Assembly (NCBI GenBank): GCA_035707845.1
Contig: DASSTP010000028.1
Span: 1 to 33,293 of the forward strand
DNA: 33,293 nucleotides
Direction: 5' to 3'
Source: CAMLHP01 sp035707845
GTDB lineage: Bacteria > Gemmatimonadota > Gemmatimonadetes > Gemmatimonadales > GWC2-71-9
Within the stretch, counting starts at the first letter, position 1, and each line of letters opens with the position of its first letter. Shown one piece after another: positions 23,572 to 32,433 of the stretch. Made by a program: the position numbers and the translations under genes. The notes below the pieces were generated by a model. That model was not told the origin of the DNA, made no database searches, and was given only the letters and a program-made list of their open reading frames with translations.

Positions 23572-24701
23572 TCGAGCCGCACTCCCCCGCCGGCGCGCGT
23601 CACCCACATCTTCGGCGCCGCGCCGAACTTGCGTTCGAAGCGCTCCGAGACCGCCGAGCGAACCTGCTGCATCGCGGCGTCCGCCGCCAGCACCAGCACC
23701 GCGCCTCCCCACCCTGCGCCCGTGAGCCGGGCGCCCCAGGCACCGGCCTCCACCGCCCATCCGACGATCGCATCGGCTTCGACGCAGCTCGAGGCGAAAT
23801 CATCGCGCAGGGAGGCATGCCCCTCGGACAGCAGTGCCCCGAGCCGGGCGAGGCGGTGCTGGCTCAGCGCCGCCGCGGCCTGATGTACCCGGCGCGTCTC
23901 GGAGACCACGTGCCGCACCCGCCGGAAGAGCGTCTGTGGCAGGCTGCTCGCGATGCGCGGCAGCTGCGCTGCATCGAGCTGGGCCAGCGCATTGAGCTGG
24001 GGCATGGTGCGGCGCAGCGCGGACAGCGCATCCTGGCATTCCGCATGCCGCTCGTTGAGCGCGCCGCCGGTGAGCCGGTGTGACCGGCCGGTGTCCAGCA
24101 TGAGGACGTTGCGGGCAAAGGGCAGCTGTCGCCGCGCGCCGGTGGCCGTCTCGAACAGCAGGGCGTGGTCCTTCCGCCCAAACACCGCGATGGTCTGGTC
24201 CATGCGGCCGCACTGCACGCCGACCTCGTCGTGCTCAGCCCGGTAGGCAAGCTCGGCCATCCCGACACGCGTGATCCGCACGCCGGCGTGCGCCGCGAGC
24301 GCGCGCACGACCGCCACGCAGAGCGCCGCCGAGGAGGAGAGACCTGCCCCCACCGGCACCGTGCTGGCCACCGCAACGCGCAGACTGGTGGGCAGGCTGA
24401 TGCCGCGCGCGCGAAAGGTGCGAGCCACGGCTGCCAGGTACGCCATCCAGCCTCTGGGCAGGCGGCCGCCTGGGTCGAAGGTGCGCCCTCGCCCATCCAG
24501 CGAGGACACCGCTTCCCAGCCGTGACTGGTTCCGGGCCCCATGGCCACCCAGGTGCGGTGCTCGATCGCAAAGGGCAGCACCGGGCCGCCGTTGTAATCG
24601 GTATGTTCGCCGATGAGATTGGCGCGGCCCGGTGCGGAGGCAACAACAGCGGGCGCAGCGGACCAGCGTGCAGCAAAGAGGCCGGAGGCCGGATTGGTCA
24701 C
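23565..24701 (-). CDS. galK: galactokinase
   Basis: This 378-residue GHMP-family kinase phosphorylates galactose to galactose-1-phosphate. The galactokinase signature GRANLIGEHTDYNGG is near residue 25-39. The ATP-binding motif PVGAGLSSSAAL and the C-terminal GARLTGAGWGGAVL are both intact, as is CGRMDQTIAVFG. It starts at a GTG (24701) overlapping the recN stop as GTGA, so it is translated as the last cistron of the nadK-recN run, away from any galT or galE. The position is odd for a sugar gene; a GHMP kinase with another sugar substrate remains possible. Confidence 0.9.
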   Translation of the reverse strand: MTNPASGLFAARWSAAPAVVASAPGRANLIGEHTDYNGGPVLPFAIEHRTWVAMGPGTSHGWEAVSSLDGRGRTFDPGGRLPRGWMAYLAAVARTFRARGISLPTSLRVAVASTVPVGAGLSSSAALCVAVVRALAAHAGVRITRVGMAELAYRAEHDEVGVQCGRMDQTIAVFGRKDHALLFETATGARRQLPFARNVLMLDTGRSHRLTGGALNERHAECQDALSALRRTMPQLNALAQLDAAQLPRIASSLPQTLFRRVRHVVSETRRVHQAAAALSQHRLARLGALLSEGHASLRDDFASSCVEADAIVGWAVEAGAWGARLTGAGWGGAVLVLAADAAMQQVRSAVSERFERKFGAAPKMWVTRAGGGVRLER

Positions 24702-26374
24702 GAGCGTCCGGAGAGTTTCCGGGCGTCGGTGAGCAGCGCCTGCGCGTGGCGGCGCGCGGTGTCGCCCTCGGCATCGCCGAGCATGCGGGCCAGCTCGGCG
24801 ACGCGATCCTCTCCATGCAGGCGCGCCACGTCGCTCGTGGCGACGCCGCCTCGCGGCTCCTTGCTTACCACGAGGTGCCGGTCGCCGCGCGCGGCAATCT
24901 GGGGAAGATGGGTTATCACCAGCACCTGGCGTCGTTCGCCCAGCTCAGCGAGCGCGGCGCCGACCTGGGCGCCGACCTCACCTCCGATGCCCTGGTCCAC
25001 TTCGTCGAAGACCAGCGTGGGCACGCGGTCATGATGTGCCAGCACGACCTTGAGCGCGAGCATCAGCCGGGAGAGTTCACCGCCCGATGCCGAGCGGGCA
25101 AGCGGGCGTGCGTCGAGGCCCTGATTCAGCTGGGCGTGGAACTCCACCGCTTCGGACCCGTTCGCACCGGGAGTGGGCTGCGGGGCCAGCTGCACCGTCA
25201 CCTTCCCGCCCTTCAGCCCCAGCCTGGGAAGCAGCCGGGAGACGGCACGGCCCAGGCGCTCGGCACCATCGGCGCGCTTTGCACTGAGCGCAGCTGCGGC
25301 CGCCTGAAGCGCCTGCTCCGCGGCATTACGACGCGCCGCGAGGGACCGGAGGTCCACATCCGCGGTGTCGAGGAGGTCGAGTTCGGACGCCGCTTCAGCA
25401 CGCGTTTGCCGGACGGCATCGAGCGTTGCCCCGTACTTCTGCTGCAGCGTGGCCAGCAGGTCACGACGACGCTCCACCTGGTCGAGCCGGGCGGGATCTT
25501 CCTGGACTTCGTTCGTGTAGGCGGATGCCAGGCGTCCCAGCTCCCGCACGTTGTCAAAGGCGGCATCGAGCAGCGCTCGCCATTCCGTCACTGACGGATC
25601 GCTGCGCTCGAGCTGCGCCAGTGCCCGTTCCGCCTCGCCCAGGGCATGGGAGGCACTGGTCTCGCCTTCATCCACCGCGTCCAGCACCCGCCGGGCAAAT
25701 TCGCTGAGGGCGCCGGCCTGTGACAGCCGCCGAGCCTCGAGCGTGAGCGTCTCGTCCTCGCCCCGCACGAGGCGGGCAGCGTCTATTTCATTCACGACGT
25801 GCCGCAGGTAGTCCGCGCGGCGGCGGACTTCGTCCCTTCGCTGCACCAGCGTCTGCTCGCTCGCGCGCAGCTCGGCCAGTGCAGCATGCGCCGCACGCAC
25901 GGCCTCCGCTTCGCCGTCCGCACCTGCCCACGCGTCGAGGATCTGCCGCTGCTCCGCGGGCTTGAGCAGCGACTGGGTCTCATGCTGGCCGTGCAGGTCC
26001 ACCAGCAGTTCACCGACGCTGGCCAGCGTGCTCATGGTGCAGGGGCTGCCGTTGATCCACGCGCGCGAGCGGCCCTCGGCCGTCACCTCGCGCCGGATGA
26101 TCAGGTGATCGTCGTCCATGTCGAGGCCAAGCGCCTCGAGATGACGAAGCACTGCGGGGCCGGCGCCGTCCACGACGCCCTCGACCACCGCCTTGCGGGC
26201 CCCGGCGCGGACGACGGCGCTGTCAGCGCGCTCACCGAGCAGAAGGGCGAGCGCATCCACCAGCATCGACTTCCCCGCTCCGGTCTCGCCCGTGAGGACG
26301 TTGAGTCCGTCGCCCAATTCCAGCCGGACGTCGGCCACTGTAGCGAGGTCGCGGACTCGCAGCTCGGAGATCAC
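24698..26374 (-). CDS. recN: DNA repair protein RecN (SMC-like)
   Basis: This 558-residue SMC-like ATPase acts early in double-strand break repair. The N-terminal half carries Walker A (GETGAGKS) in LNVLTGETGAGKSMLVDAL. A long middle with coiled-coil character is rich in Ala, Glu, Arg and Leu. The C-terminal half has the signature region ARSASGGELSRLMLALK and Walker B LVFDEVDQGIGGEV. I start at GTG 26374, which makes a GTGA overlap with the nadK stop and gives the usual ISELRVRDLATV N-terminus; the longer frame from 26407 is inside nadK. Gene order with nadK and dxs is shared by many bacteria. Confidence 0.96.
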   Translation of the reverse strand: MISELRVRDLATVADVRLELGDGLNVLTGETGAGKSMLVDALALLLGERADSAVVRAGARKAVVEGVVDGAGPAVLRHLEALGLDMDDDHLIIRREVTAEGRSRAWINGSPCTMSTLASVGELLVDLHGQHETQSLLKPAEQRQILDAWAGADGEAEAVRAAHAALAELRASEQTLVQRRDEVRRRADYLRHVVNEIDAARLVRGEDETLTLEARRLSQAGALSEFARRVLDAVDEGETSASHALGEAERALAQLERSDPSVTEWRALLDAAFDNVRELGRLASAYTNEVQEDPARLDQVERRRDLLATLQQKYGATLDAVRQTRAEAASELDLLDTADVDLRSLAARRNAAEQALQAAAAALSAKRADGAERLGRAVSRLLPRLGLKGGKVTVQLAPQPTPGANGSEAVEFHAQLNQGLDARPLARSASGGELSRLMLALKVVLAHHDRVPTLVFDEVDQGIGGEVGAQVGAALAELGERRQVLVITHLPQIAARGDRHLVVSKEPRGGVATSDVARLHGEDRVAELARMLGDAEGDTARRHAQALLTDARKLSGRS

Positions 26375-27240
26375 GCGCCCGGCTCCCGCCCGGAGAGGTC
26401 GCCCCAATGCAGCTTGTCGCGCATCCGGGTGAGCCAGGACGCCTCACCCAGCCGCACCAGCTTGACACGGTGGTCGGCCCGACGGACTTCCACCCGGCCG
26501 CCCTCGCCCACCGGCGATCCAGTCTGCCCATCGAACGAGACCAGCACGTTATCTGCCCACTCTGCCATGGGCTCGATCTCGATGACGGACGTGGCGCGAA
26601 CGAGCAGCGGCCGTACCGCGAGGGTATGTGCGCAGATGGGCGTGAGCAGCATGGCTTCGACACCGGGCACCACCACGGGACCGCCAGCGCTCAGCGAATA
26701 TGCGGTGGAACCGGTGGGCGTCGAGACGATCAGGCCGTCGGCGCTGTAAGGACCGACGTTGATGCCGTCGATTCGCACGTGCATCCGGACGACGCGCGCC
26801 ACGCCGCTCTTGTGCAGGACCACGTCATTCAGCGCCTGCCGCACATCCACGACGGTGCCGTCGGCGCGGGTAATCTGCGCCGTCAGCGCCTGCAGCGCGT
26901 CAACAGCGTAGCGTCCTTCCTTCAGCGCATCGAGCGCGGCACAGAGCGACTCGCGCCGGGCCGCGGTGAGGAATCCCACGCGGCCGAGGTTCACGCCAAG
27001 GATGGGCGCGTCGGCACCCTCGAGCAGGCGTGCGCCCCGCAGCAGGGTCCCGTCGCCGCCAAAGGTGAGCAGCGCGTCAAGCGCGCCGGCCTCGAAATGC
27101 GGCACCGGCGATGGCCAGAAGGGATCGAGCCGAGGCTCAGTTGAAAGTGAAAGCCCCCGGGCGGGGGCTTCCCGTGCCAGCTCGCCGAGCACGGCCGCGA
27201 GATCCTCGTAGCGAGGATTGCCGACGACGCCGACGTTCAT
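26371..27240 (-). CDS. nadK: NAD kinase
   Basis: This 289-residue cytoplasmic enzyme makes NADP from NAD with ATP or polyphosphate. The hallmark GGDGT is at residues 61-65 (LLTFGGDGTLLRGAR). It is followed by LGVNLGRVGFLT and the substrate-binding region VSTPTGSTAYSLSAGGP. Length is normal. It overlaps dxs by ATGA and recN by GTGA, so it sits in one coupled unit with both. Confidence 0.96.
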   Translation of the reverse strand: MNVGVVGNPRYEDLAAVLGELAREAPARGLSLSTEPRLDPFWPSPVPHFEAGALDALLTFGGDGTLLRGARLLEGADAPILGVNLGRVGFLTAARRESLCAALDALKEGRYAVDALQALTAQITRADGTVVDVRQALNDVVLHKSGVARVVRMHVRIDGINVGPYSADGLIVSTPTGSTAYSLSAGGPVVVPGVEAMLLTPICAHTLAVRPLLVRATSVIEIEPMAEWADNVLVSFDGQTGSPVGEGGRVEVRRADHRVKLVRLGEASWLTRMRDKLHWGDLSGREPGA

Positions 27241-29132
27241 CGCGGCTCCAGCGACTCCTCATGCGCCAGCGCGGAGACCCGGCGTGCGATGCCATCAGCG
27301 GTGAGGCCGAACATGGCGAGCTGGTCGGCACGCGGCGCCTGCTCCATCAATTTGTCGGGCACGCCCAGGGCCACCACCCGCATGTCAGGTGTGGTGGTCT
27401 GCAGCCGCTCCGCCAGGTGGGCGCCAAAACCGTTCACGATGGTGCCTTCCTCGATGGTGACGAGAATCCGGTGCGTGCGCGTGAGTGACGCGAGCATCGC
27501 CTCGTCCAACGGCTTGAGGAAGCGGCAGTTCACCACCGAGCACTCGATGCCGTCGGCCGCGAGCTGCTCCGCGGCGGCCACCGCAGGCTGGACCATGGTG
27601 CCGACCGCAAGGAGCGCAATCTCGCCGCCTTCGCGGAGTGATTCCCAGGTGCCGTACGGCACAGCGGGAACGCTGGACACCGGGCTGGGATCGGCGGGTG
27701 CCTTGTCGCGGGGATAGCGCGTGGAGAAGGGGCCGTTGTGCGCCAGGGCCGTGCGCAGCAAGCCCACCAGCTCGTCGGCGTCCTTGGGCGCGGTCACCGT
27801 CATCTCCGGCACCGCCAGCATGTAGGCGATGTCGTACAGCCCCATGTGAGTCTGGCCATCCTCGCCCACGAGCCCCGCGCGATCCATGCAGAAGATCACC
27901 GGCAGTTTCTGGATGGCCACATCGTGGATCATGTTGTCGTAGGCCCGCTGCAGGAACGTGCTGTAGATGGCGCAGACGGGGCGGATACCCTGCGTGGCGA
28001 GGCCGGCGGCAAAGGTGACCGCGTGGCCTTCGGCAATGCCCACGTCGAAGAAGCGCTCGGGATGGGCCTTCTGGAAGATGCCGGTGCCGCTGCCCGACGG
28101 CATGGCGGCAGTGATGGCCACCAGCTCGGGGTGTTCGGTCCCGAGCGCGGTGAGCGCATCACCGAATGCCTGGGTCCACGCCGGTGGGCCGCTTGCCTTC
28201 TTGCGGGCTTCGCCCGTCTCCGGATCATAGGCCGCGAGGCCGTGCCACTTCTCCTGATTGGCTTCGGCGTAGGAAAAGCCCTTGCCCTTCTGCGTCACGA
28301 CATGAACGAGCCGGGGCCCCTTCATCTTGCGCACGAACGCGAGCGCCTCGCACAGCTTGGCCGTGTCGTGCCCATCCACCGGCCCGAAGTAGCGGAAGCC
28401 AAGCTCCTCGAACAGCATGCCGGGTGACCAGAGGTTCTTGACGCTTTCCTCGAGGTTCTTCGCGAAATCAACGACCCGCTCGCCGAACACGCCGCCAAGC
28501 TTGAACGTCACGTTCTTGACGGCCTCGCGCATGGCGTTGGTGCGCGGGTTGGCCACGATGCGGCCCAGCATGGTGCTCACGGCGCCGACGTTGGGCGAGA
28601 TGGACATCCCGTTGTCGTTGAGGATGACGATGAGGTCGCGATCGGAGTGCCCCGCGTTATTGAGGCCCTCGTAGGAGAGCCCGCAGGTCAGCGCGCCATC
28701 GCCCAGGACCGCCACCACCTTGTTGCTGCCACCCTGGAGATCGCGGGCCGTGGCCATGCCCAGCGCAGCGCTCACCGCAGTGCCGGCGTGCCCCGCCCCG
28801 AAAGCGTCATGCTCGCTCTCGGTGCGCTTGAGGAACCCCGAGATGCCACCCTTCTGCCGCAGCGTGGGGAAGGCATCGTTGCGGCCGGTGAGCAGCTTCC
28901 AGGCGTAGGCCTGGTGGCCCACGTCCCAGACGACCTTGTCGTCAGGAAGCTGGAAGTCGTGCAGCAGCGCCACCACCAGCTCCACGACACCGAGACTGGC
29001 ACCGATATGGCCCCCGGTGAGGGAGCAGCAGTCAATCAGCCGCCGGCGGATTTCTTCCGACAGGGCCGGCAGCTGGGCGGGCGCGAGGGCGCGGACATCA
29101 GCCGGTCCGGTGATGGTATCGAGCAGGCTCAT
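27237..29132 (-). CDS. dxs: 1-deoxy-D-xylulose-5-phosphate synthase
   Basis: This 631-residue thiamine diphosphate enzyme condenses pyruvate and glyceraldehyde-3-phosphate, the first step of the MEP isoprenoid pathway. The N-terminus has SLTGGHIGASLGVVEL. The ThDP-binding motif is GDGALTCGLSYEGLNNAG, ending in the usual NDN (ILNDNGMS). The transketolase-type middle domain carries YSTFLQRAYDNMIHDVA and DRAGLVGEDGQTHMG. The C-terminal domain closes with the IEEGTIVNGFG stretch. AAGGA seven bases upstream supports the ATG at 29132. It follows the polyprenyl synthase by 19 bp, so precursor and chain-building enzymes are made together. Confidence 0.97.
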   Translation of the reverse strand: MSLLDTITGPADVRALAPAQLPALSEEIRRRLIDCCSLTGGHIGASLGVVELVVALLHDFQLPDDKVVWDVGHQAYAWKLLTGRNDAFPTLRQKGGISGFLKRTESEHDAFGAGHAGTAVSAALGMATARDLQGGSNKVVAVLGDGALTCGLSYEGLNNAGHSDRDLIVILNDNGMSISPNVGAVSTMLGRIVANPRTNAMREAVKNVTFKLGGVFGERVVDFAKNLEESVKNLWSPGMLFEELGFRYFGPVDGHDTAKLCEALAFVRKMKGPRLVHVVTQKGKGFSYAEANQEKWHGLAAYDPETGEARKKASGPPAWTQAFGDALTALGTEHPELVAITAAMPSGSGTGIFQKAHPERFFDVGIAEGHAVTFAAGLATQGIRPVCAIYSTFLQRAYDNMIHDVAIQKLPVIFCMDRAGLVGEDGQTHMGLYDIAYMLAVPEMTVTAPKDADELVGLLRTALAHNGPFSTRYPRDKAPADPSPVSSVPAVPYGTWESLREGGEIALLAVGTMVQPAVAAAEQLAADGIECSVVNCRFLKPLDEAMLASLTRTHRILVTIEEGTIVNGFGAHLAERLQTTTPDMRVVALGVPDKLMEQAPRADQLAMFGLTADGIARRVSALAHEESLEPR

Positions 29133-29151
29133 GCAAGTGATCCTTCGAGAA

Positions 29152-30066
29152 TCAGGACGGTCTCTCTACAATATAGCGGGCGAGGGCGCTCAAGGCCGGG
29201 GCGTCGCACCGCGCGCCCGCGAGGCCGGTGATGGCGCGCTCGGCAAGGCGGCGGGCCTCGCTGCGAGCTCCATCCACGCCCAGCACGCTGACATAGGTGG
29301 ACTTCTGCAGCAGCCGGTCCAGCCCGGCGGTCTTGCCCAGCACCTCGCTCGATGCCGTCGAGTCGAGCACGTCATCCGCCACCTGGAACGCCAGGCCGAT
29401 ATCGGCACCAAACGCGGCGATGCGCTCCACCATCGCGTCCGGAGCGCCGGCGGCAAGCGCGCCCAGTTCGCAGGAGGCCTGGATCAGGGCGCCGGTCTTG
29501 CCGCGGTGCACCGCGACCAGAGCGTCGAGCCCCAGCGCCTGCTGTTCCGCCTCGAGGTCGAGCCACTGCCCGCCCACCATGCCCTCGACGCCACTGGCAA
29601 CGAACAGTACCTGCGCCATGCGGCCAAGCCGGCCGGCGTCGAGCTCGAGCAATTCGGCGGCGTGCGCCAGCACCTCGGCGGCGACGGGAACCATCAGGAA
29701 GCCGGCCCGCGTGGCCACGTCCACGCTGAAGGCGCGATGAGTGGTGGGGCGGCCCCGGCGGAGGTCGTCGTTGTCCATGCAGGGGAGATCGTCGTGTACC
29801 AGCGAATAGGCGTGCACGATCTCGACCGCCGCGGCTACCTCATCAATCCCGTCTGACGTGCCACTACAGGCCAGGTAGGACGCACGCACCAGCGCGGCCC
29901 GCACCCGCTTGCCGGGACTGGCGATCGCATACGCCATGGCGTCGCCCTCAGCGCCCTGGCGCCGGGCCCGGAGTCGCGCCGCCCAGATGGCCAGGCGCGC
30001 ATCCATCCGGCGCCGGACGTCTTCGAGCAGGTCCCCGGCGGTGTCCCGCTCAGGCGTTGAAATCAC
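29152..30066 (-). CDS. ispA: polyprenyl diphosphate synthase (farnesyl/geranylgeranyl type)
   Basis: This 304-residue trans-prenyltransferase joins isopentenyl diphosphate units to make C15 or C20 diphosphates. The first Asp-rich motif is DDLPCMDNDD at residues 92-101, preceded by HAYSLVH. The second is DDVLD in GLAFQVADDVLD. GGQWLDLEAE and the GKTGALIQA stretch are also typical. The start is a GTG at 30066, overlapping xseB by 17 bp. The order xseB-ispA-dxs is widespread. Chain length (C15 or C20) cannot be fixed from these motifs, so the symbol is by position and family. Confidence 0.92.
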   Translation of the reverse strand: MISTPERDTAGDLLEDVRRRMDARLAIWAARLRARRQGAEGDAMAYAIASPGKRVRAALVRASYLACSGTSDGIDEVAAAVEIVHAYSLVHDDLPCMDNDDLRRGRPTTHRAFSVDVATRAGFLMVPVAAEVLAHAAELLELDAGRLGRMAQVLFVASGVEGMVGGQWLDLEAEQQALGLDALVAVHRGKTGALIQASCELGALAAGAPDAMVERIAAFGADIGLAFQVADDVLDSTASSEVLGKTAGLDRLLQKSTYVSVLGVDGARSEARRLAERAITGLAGARCDAPALSALARYIVERPS

Positions 30067-30289
30067 TGATGCTCAATTCTCCATCGGCCTGCTCGAGCAC
30101 CTGCTGCACGCGCGCCTCGGCCGCTGTAAGCCGCTCGCGCGCGGCGCGAAGGTGCTTGACACCCTCCTCGAAGAGCGCGAGGGCCTCGTCGAGTTCCACG
30201 TCATCCTGTTCCAAGCGGCGCACCAGCGCCTCGAGCCTGGCGAGGTCGTCCGCCAGTGTGGGCTCGGCCACCACCTTGCGCTTGCTCAC
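30050..30289 (-). CDS. xseB: exodeoxyribonuclease VII small subunit
   Basis: This 79-residue helical protein binds XseA to form exonuclease VII, which degrades single-stranded DNA to oligonucleotides. The family pattern is clear: LARLEALVRRLEQDDVELDEALALFEEGVKHLRA, here cited in two parts around LEQDDVELDEAL. I start at GTG 30289 because AGGAGG lies four bases upstream and the codon makes a GTGA overlap with the xseA stop; the longer frame from 30532 is antisense-like filler inside xseA. The last 17 bp overlap the polyprenyl synthase gene. Confidence 0.94.
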   Translation of the reverse strand: MSKRKVVAEPTLADDLARLEALVRRLEQDDVELDEALALFEEGVKHLRAARERLTAAEARVQQVLEQADGELSISDFNA

Positions 30290-31449
30290 GGTTCCTCCTG
30301 CTCCACTCGTGCGGAGACCTGGCCATTGGCGAGACGGAGCCGGAAGGCGAGCCCCGCACGGAAATCTTCCACGGCACGCAACACCCGGCCATCGCCGTCC
30401 TGTGCGACCGCATATCCACGTTCCAGCACCCGGAGCGGTGACAGTGCGTCCAGTTGTGCGGCGAGCCGCTCGAGCTGGTGGTGGCGCCGCTCCAGCAGCT
30501 GCTCGAGAGCCATGCGCGAACGGTCGCTGCAACGCGCCAGCCGCTCCTCGGCCAGGCTGGTGCGGCGCCGCAGGCCATGCGAGAGTCGCACGGCCAGATC
30601 GCGCAGCCCGCGCAACACCTCGCGACAGTCCGGCACCGCGGCCTCGGCGGCCGCCGACGGGGTGGCGGCGCGGTAATCGGCCACGAGGTCCGAGAGCGAT
30701 ACGTCGGTCTCATGCCCGACGGCCGAGATGGTGGGCACCCGGACATCGGCCAGGGCACGGCACACCTGTTCGGCGTTGAAGCCGGCGAGGTCGTCACGCG
30801 CGCCACCACCACGGCCAATGATGCAGAGGTCCACATTGGGCAGGCGGTTCACCAGCTGGAGCGCGCGAGTGAGGGTAGCCGGTGCGCCGTCGCCCTGCAC
30901 CCTGGCACCAACCACCAGCAGGCGGGCGCAGGGCCAGCGCCGCCGGGTGACGGTGATGATGTCGCGAAGCGCGGCGCCATCCGTGCTGGTGACCACGGCG
31001 ATGGTTTCAGGGTAGCGCGGCAGGGCCCGCTTCCGCTCCGGCGCCAGCAGGCCGTCGGCCTTGAGCAGCGCGCGCACGCGCTCGAGTTCGCGGTGCGCTG
31101 CGCCGAGGTCGGCGGTGGGCAGCATGGCCGTCACCGTAAAGCGGAACTCGCCCTTCTCCTCCCAGTACGACGCGCGCCCCAGCACAAAGACTTCCATCCC
31201 CGCTTCCGGCCGCAGCGTGAGCCGCCGGGCATCGTGCTTCCACATCACGCAGCGCATCTGGCTCCGCGCATCGCGCAGCGTGAAGTAGTGGTGTCCGCTG
31301 GAATACGCCTTGTATTCAGAGATCTCCGCCCGCACCCAGAGGCTGCGCGCCGTGCGCTGGATGACCCGTCCCACCTCGGCGGTGATGTCCGAGACGGTGA
31401 AGACGTCATCCACCGGAGTGGCGGGTTCGAAGGTGAGTGGGAGGGTCAT
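30286..31449 (-). CDS. xseA: exodeoxyribonuclease VII large subunit
   Basis: This 387-residue protein is the catalytic subunit of exonuclease VII. An N-terminal OB fold binds DNA (EISEYKAYSSGHHYFTLRD, with MRCVMW). The catalytic middle shows IAVVTSTDGAALRDI, LCIIGRGGGARDDL and VPTISAVGHETDVSLSDLVADYRA. The C-terminal part is helical for XseB contact. It is slightly shorter than the E. coli protein (about 456), as in many other phyla. The ATG at 31449 has no strong ribosome-binding site, and the repeat array begins 14 bp upstream, so the xseA control region is largely made of repeats. Confidence 0.95.
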   Translation of the reverse strand: MTLPLTFEPATPVDDVFTVSDITAEVGRVIQRTARSLWVRAEISEYKAYSSGHHYFTLRDARSQMRCVMWKHDARRLTLRPEAGMEVFVLGRASYWEEKGEFRFTVTAMLPTADLGAAHRELERVRALLKADGLLAPERKRALPRYPETIAVVTSTDGAALRDIITVTRRRWPCARLLVVGARVQGDGAPATLTRALQLVNRLPNVDLCIIGRGGGARDDLAGFNAEQVCRALADVRVPTISAVGHETDVSLSDLVADYRAATPSAAAEAAVPDCREVLRGLRDLAVRLSHGLRRRTSLAEERLARCSDRSRMALEQLLERRHHQLERLAAQLDALSPLRVLERGYAVAQDGDGRVLRAVEDFRAGLAFRLRLANGQVSARVEQEEP

Positions 31450-31463
31450 GGGAACTCGGAAGT

Positions 31464-31560
31464 AGCTGTGAGCTGCGAGCTGCGAGCTGAGAGCTGCGAG
31501 CTGAGAGCTGAGAGCTTTGAATCACTACTCTTGGCCCTTAGCTCTAAGCTCTCAGCTCCA
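31464..31560. repeat. AGCTGMG heptad array with 13-bp inverted arm between folD and xseA (locus E)
   Basis: AGC recurs at 31464, 31471, 31478, 31485, 31492, 31499, 31506 and 31513: eight exact 7-nt steps with units AGCTGCG and AGCTGAG. The reverse type recurs at 31540, 31547 and 31554, again 7 nt apart. GAGCTGAGAGCTT (31505-31517) pairs perfectly with 31546-31558 across a 28-nt loop. The right arm contains the folD stop codon. Confidence 0.9.
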
Positions 31561-32433
31561 CTGCTCGGCCGCCTGCACCGTATTCTTCATGAGCATGGCA
31601 ATCGTCATGCGGCCGACGCCGCCGGGCACCGGCGTGATGGCGGAGGCTTTCCTGGCCACGGCGTCGAACGCCACGTCGCCCACCAGCCGGTAGCCGCGCG
31701 CGTTCGAGTCGTCTGGAATCCGGTTGATCCCCACATCCATGACCACCACGCCGTCGCGCACCATGTCGGCGGTGAGGAATTCCGGCTTGCCGATGGCCAC
31801 GATGACGATATTGGCGGTGCGGGTCACGGCGCCGAGGTCGCGGGTGCGCGAATGGCACACGGTGACGGTGGCGTTGCCGCCGGGCCCATTGGCCAGCAGC
31901 AGGGACGCCATCGGGCGGCCCACGATGTTCGACCGGCCGACCACCACGGCGTGGGCACCGCTGGTCTCGATCCCTTCGCGGATCAGCATCTGCTGCACCC
32001 CGTATGGAGTGCAGGGACGGAAGGCAGTCTGGTCGCCGATGGCCACCTTGCCCACGTTTACCGGATGAAATCCGTCCACGTCTTTCGCCGGATCGATACG
32101 CAGCAGCACTTCGTTCTCATCCAGGTGCTTCGGCAGCGGGAGCTGCACCAGGATCCCGTGAATGGCAGGATCCTGGTTGAGCCGCTCCACCGTCTCGAGC
32201 AGCCGAGCCTGCGACGTTTCCGCCGGCAGGCGGATCGTCTCCGAGTGCATGCCGGCGTCGGTGCAGGCCTTGCCCTTGGAGCGGACGTAGACCTGGCTCG
32301 CCGGGTCATCGCCCACGATGACCACGGCGAGGCCCGGCTGGCGGCCGGCTGCCACCAGGCGCGTCACGTCCTGCGCAACTTCGTCAAGTATGGTGCGGGC
32401 CAGCGCCGCTCCGTCGATGATACGGGCGCTCAC
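31552..32433 (-). CDS. folD: methylenetetrahydrofolate dehydrogenase/cyclohydrolase
   Basis: This 293-residue bifunctional enzyme converts 5,10-methylene-THF to 10-formyl-THF using NADP. Signatures seen are QVYVRSKGKACTDAG (catalytic Lys region), VQLPLPKHL, DVDGFHPVNVG, PCTPYGVQQML, VVGRSNIVGRPMASLLL and the C-terminal PVPGGVGRMTIAML. It starts at a GTG (32433) with a GTGA overlap to the rny stop. The final codons (EQWS) are in the inverted arm of the heptad array. It is normal in length and motifs. Confidence 0.97.
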   Translation of the reverse strand: MSARIIDGAALARTILDEVAQDVTRLVAAGRQPGLAVVIVGDDPASQVYVRSKGKACTDAGMHSETIRLPAETSQARLLETVERLNQDPAIHGILVQLPLPKHLDENEVLLRIDPAKDVDGFHPVNVGKVAIGDQTAFRPCTPYGVQQMLIREGIETSGAHAVVVGRSNIVGRPMASLLLANGPGGNATVTVCHSRTRDLGAVTRTANIVIVAIGKPEFLTADMVRDGVVVMDVGINRIPDDSNARGYRLVGDVAFDAVARKASAITPVPGGVGRMTIAMLMKNTVQAAEQWS

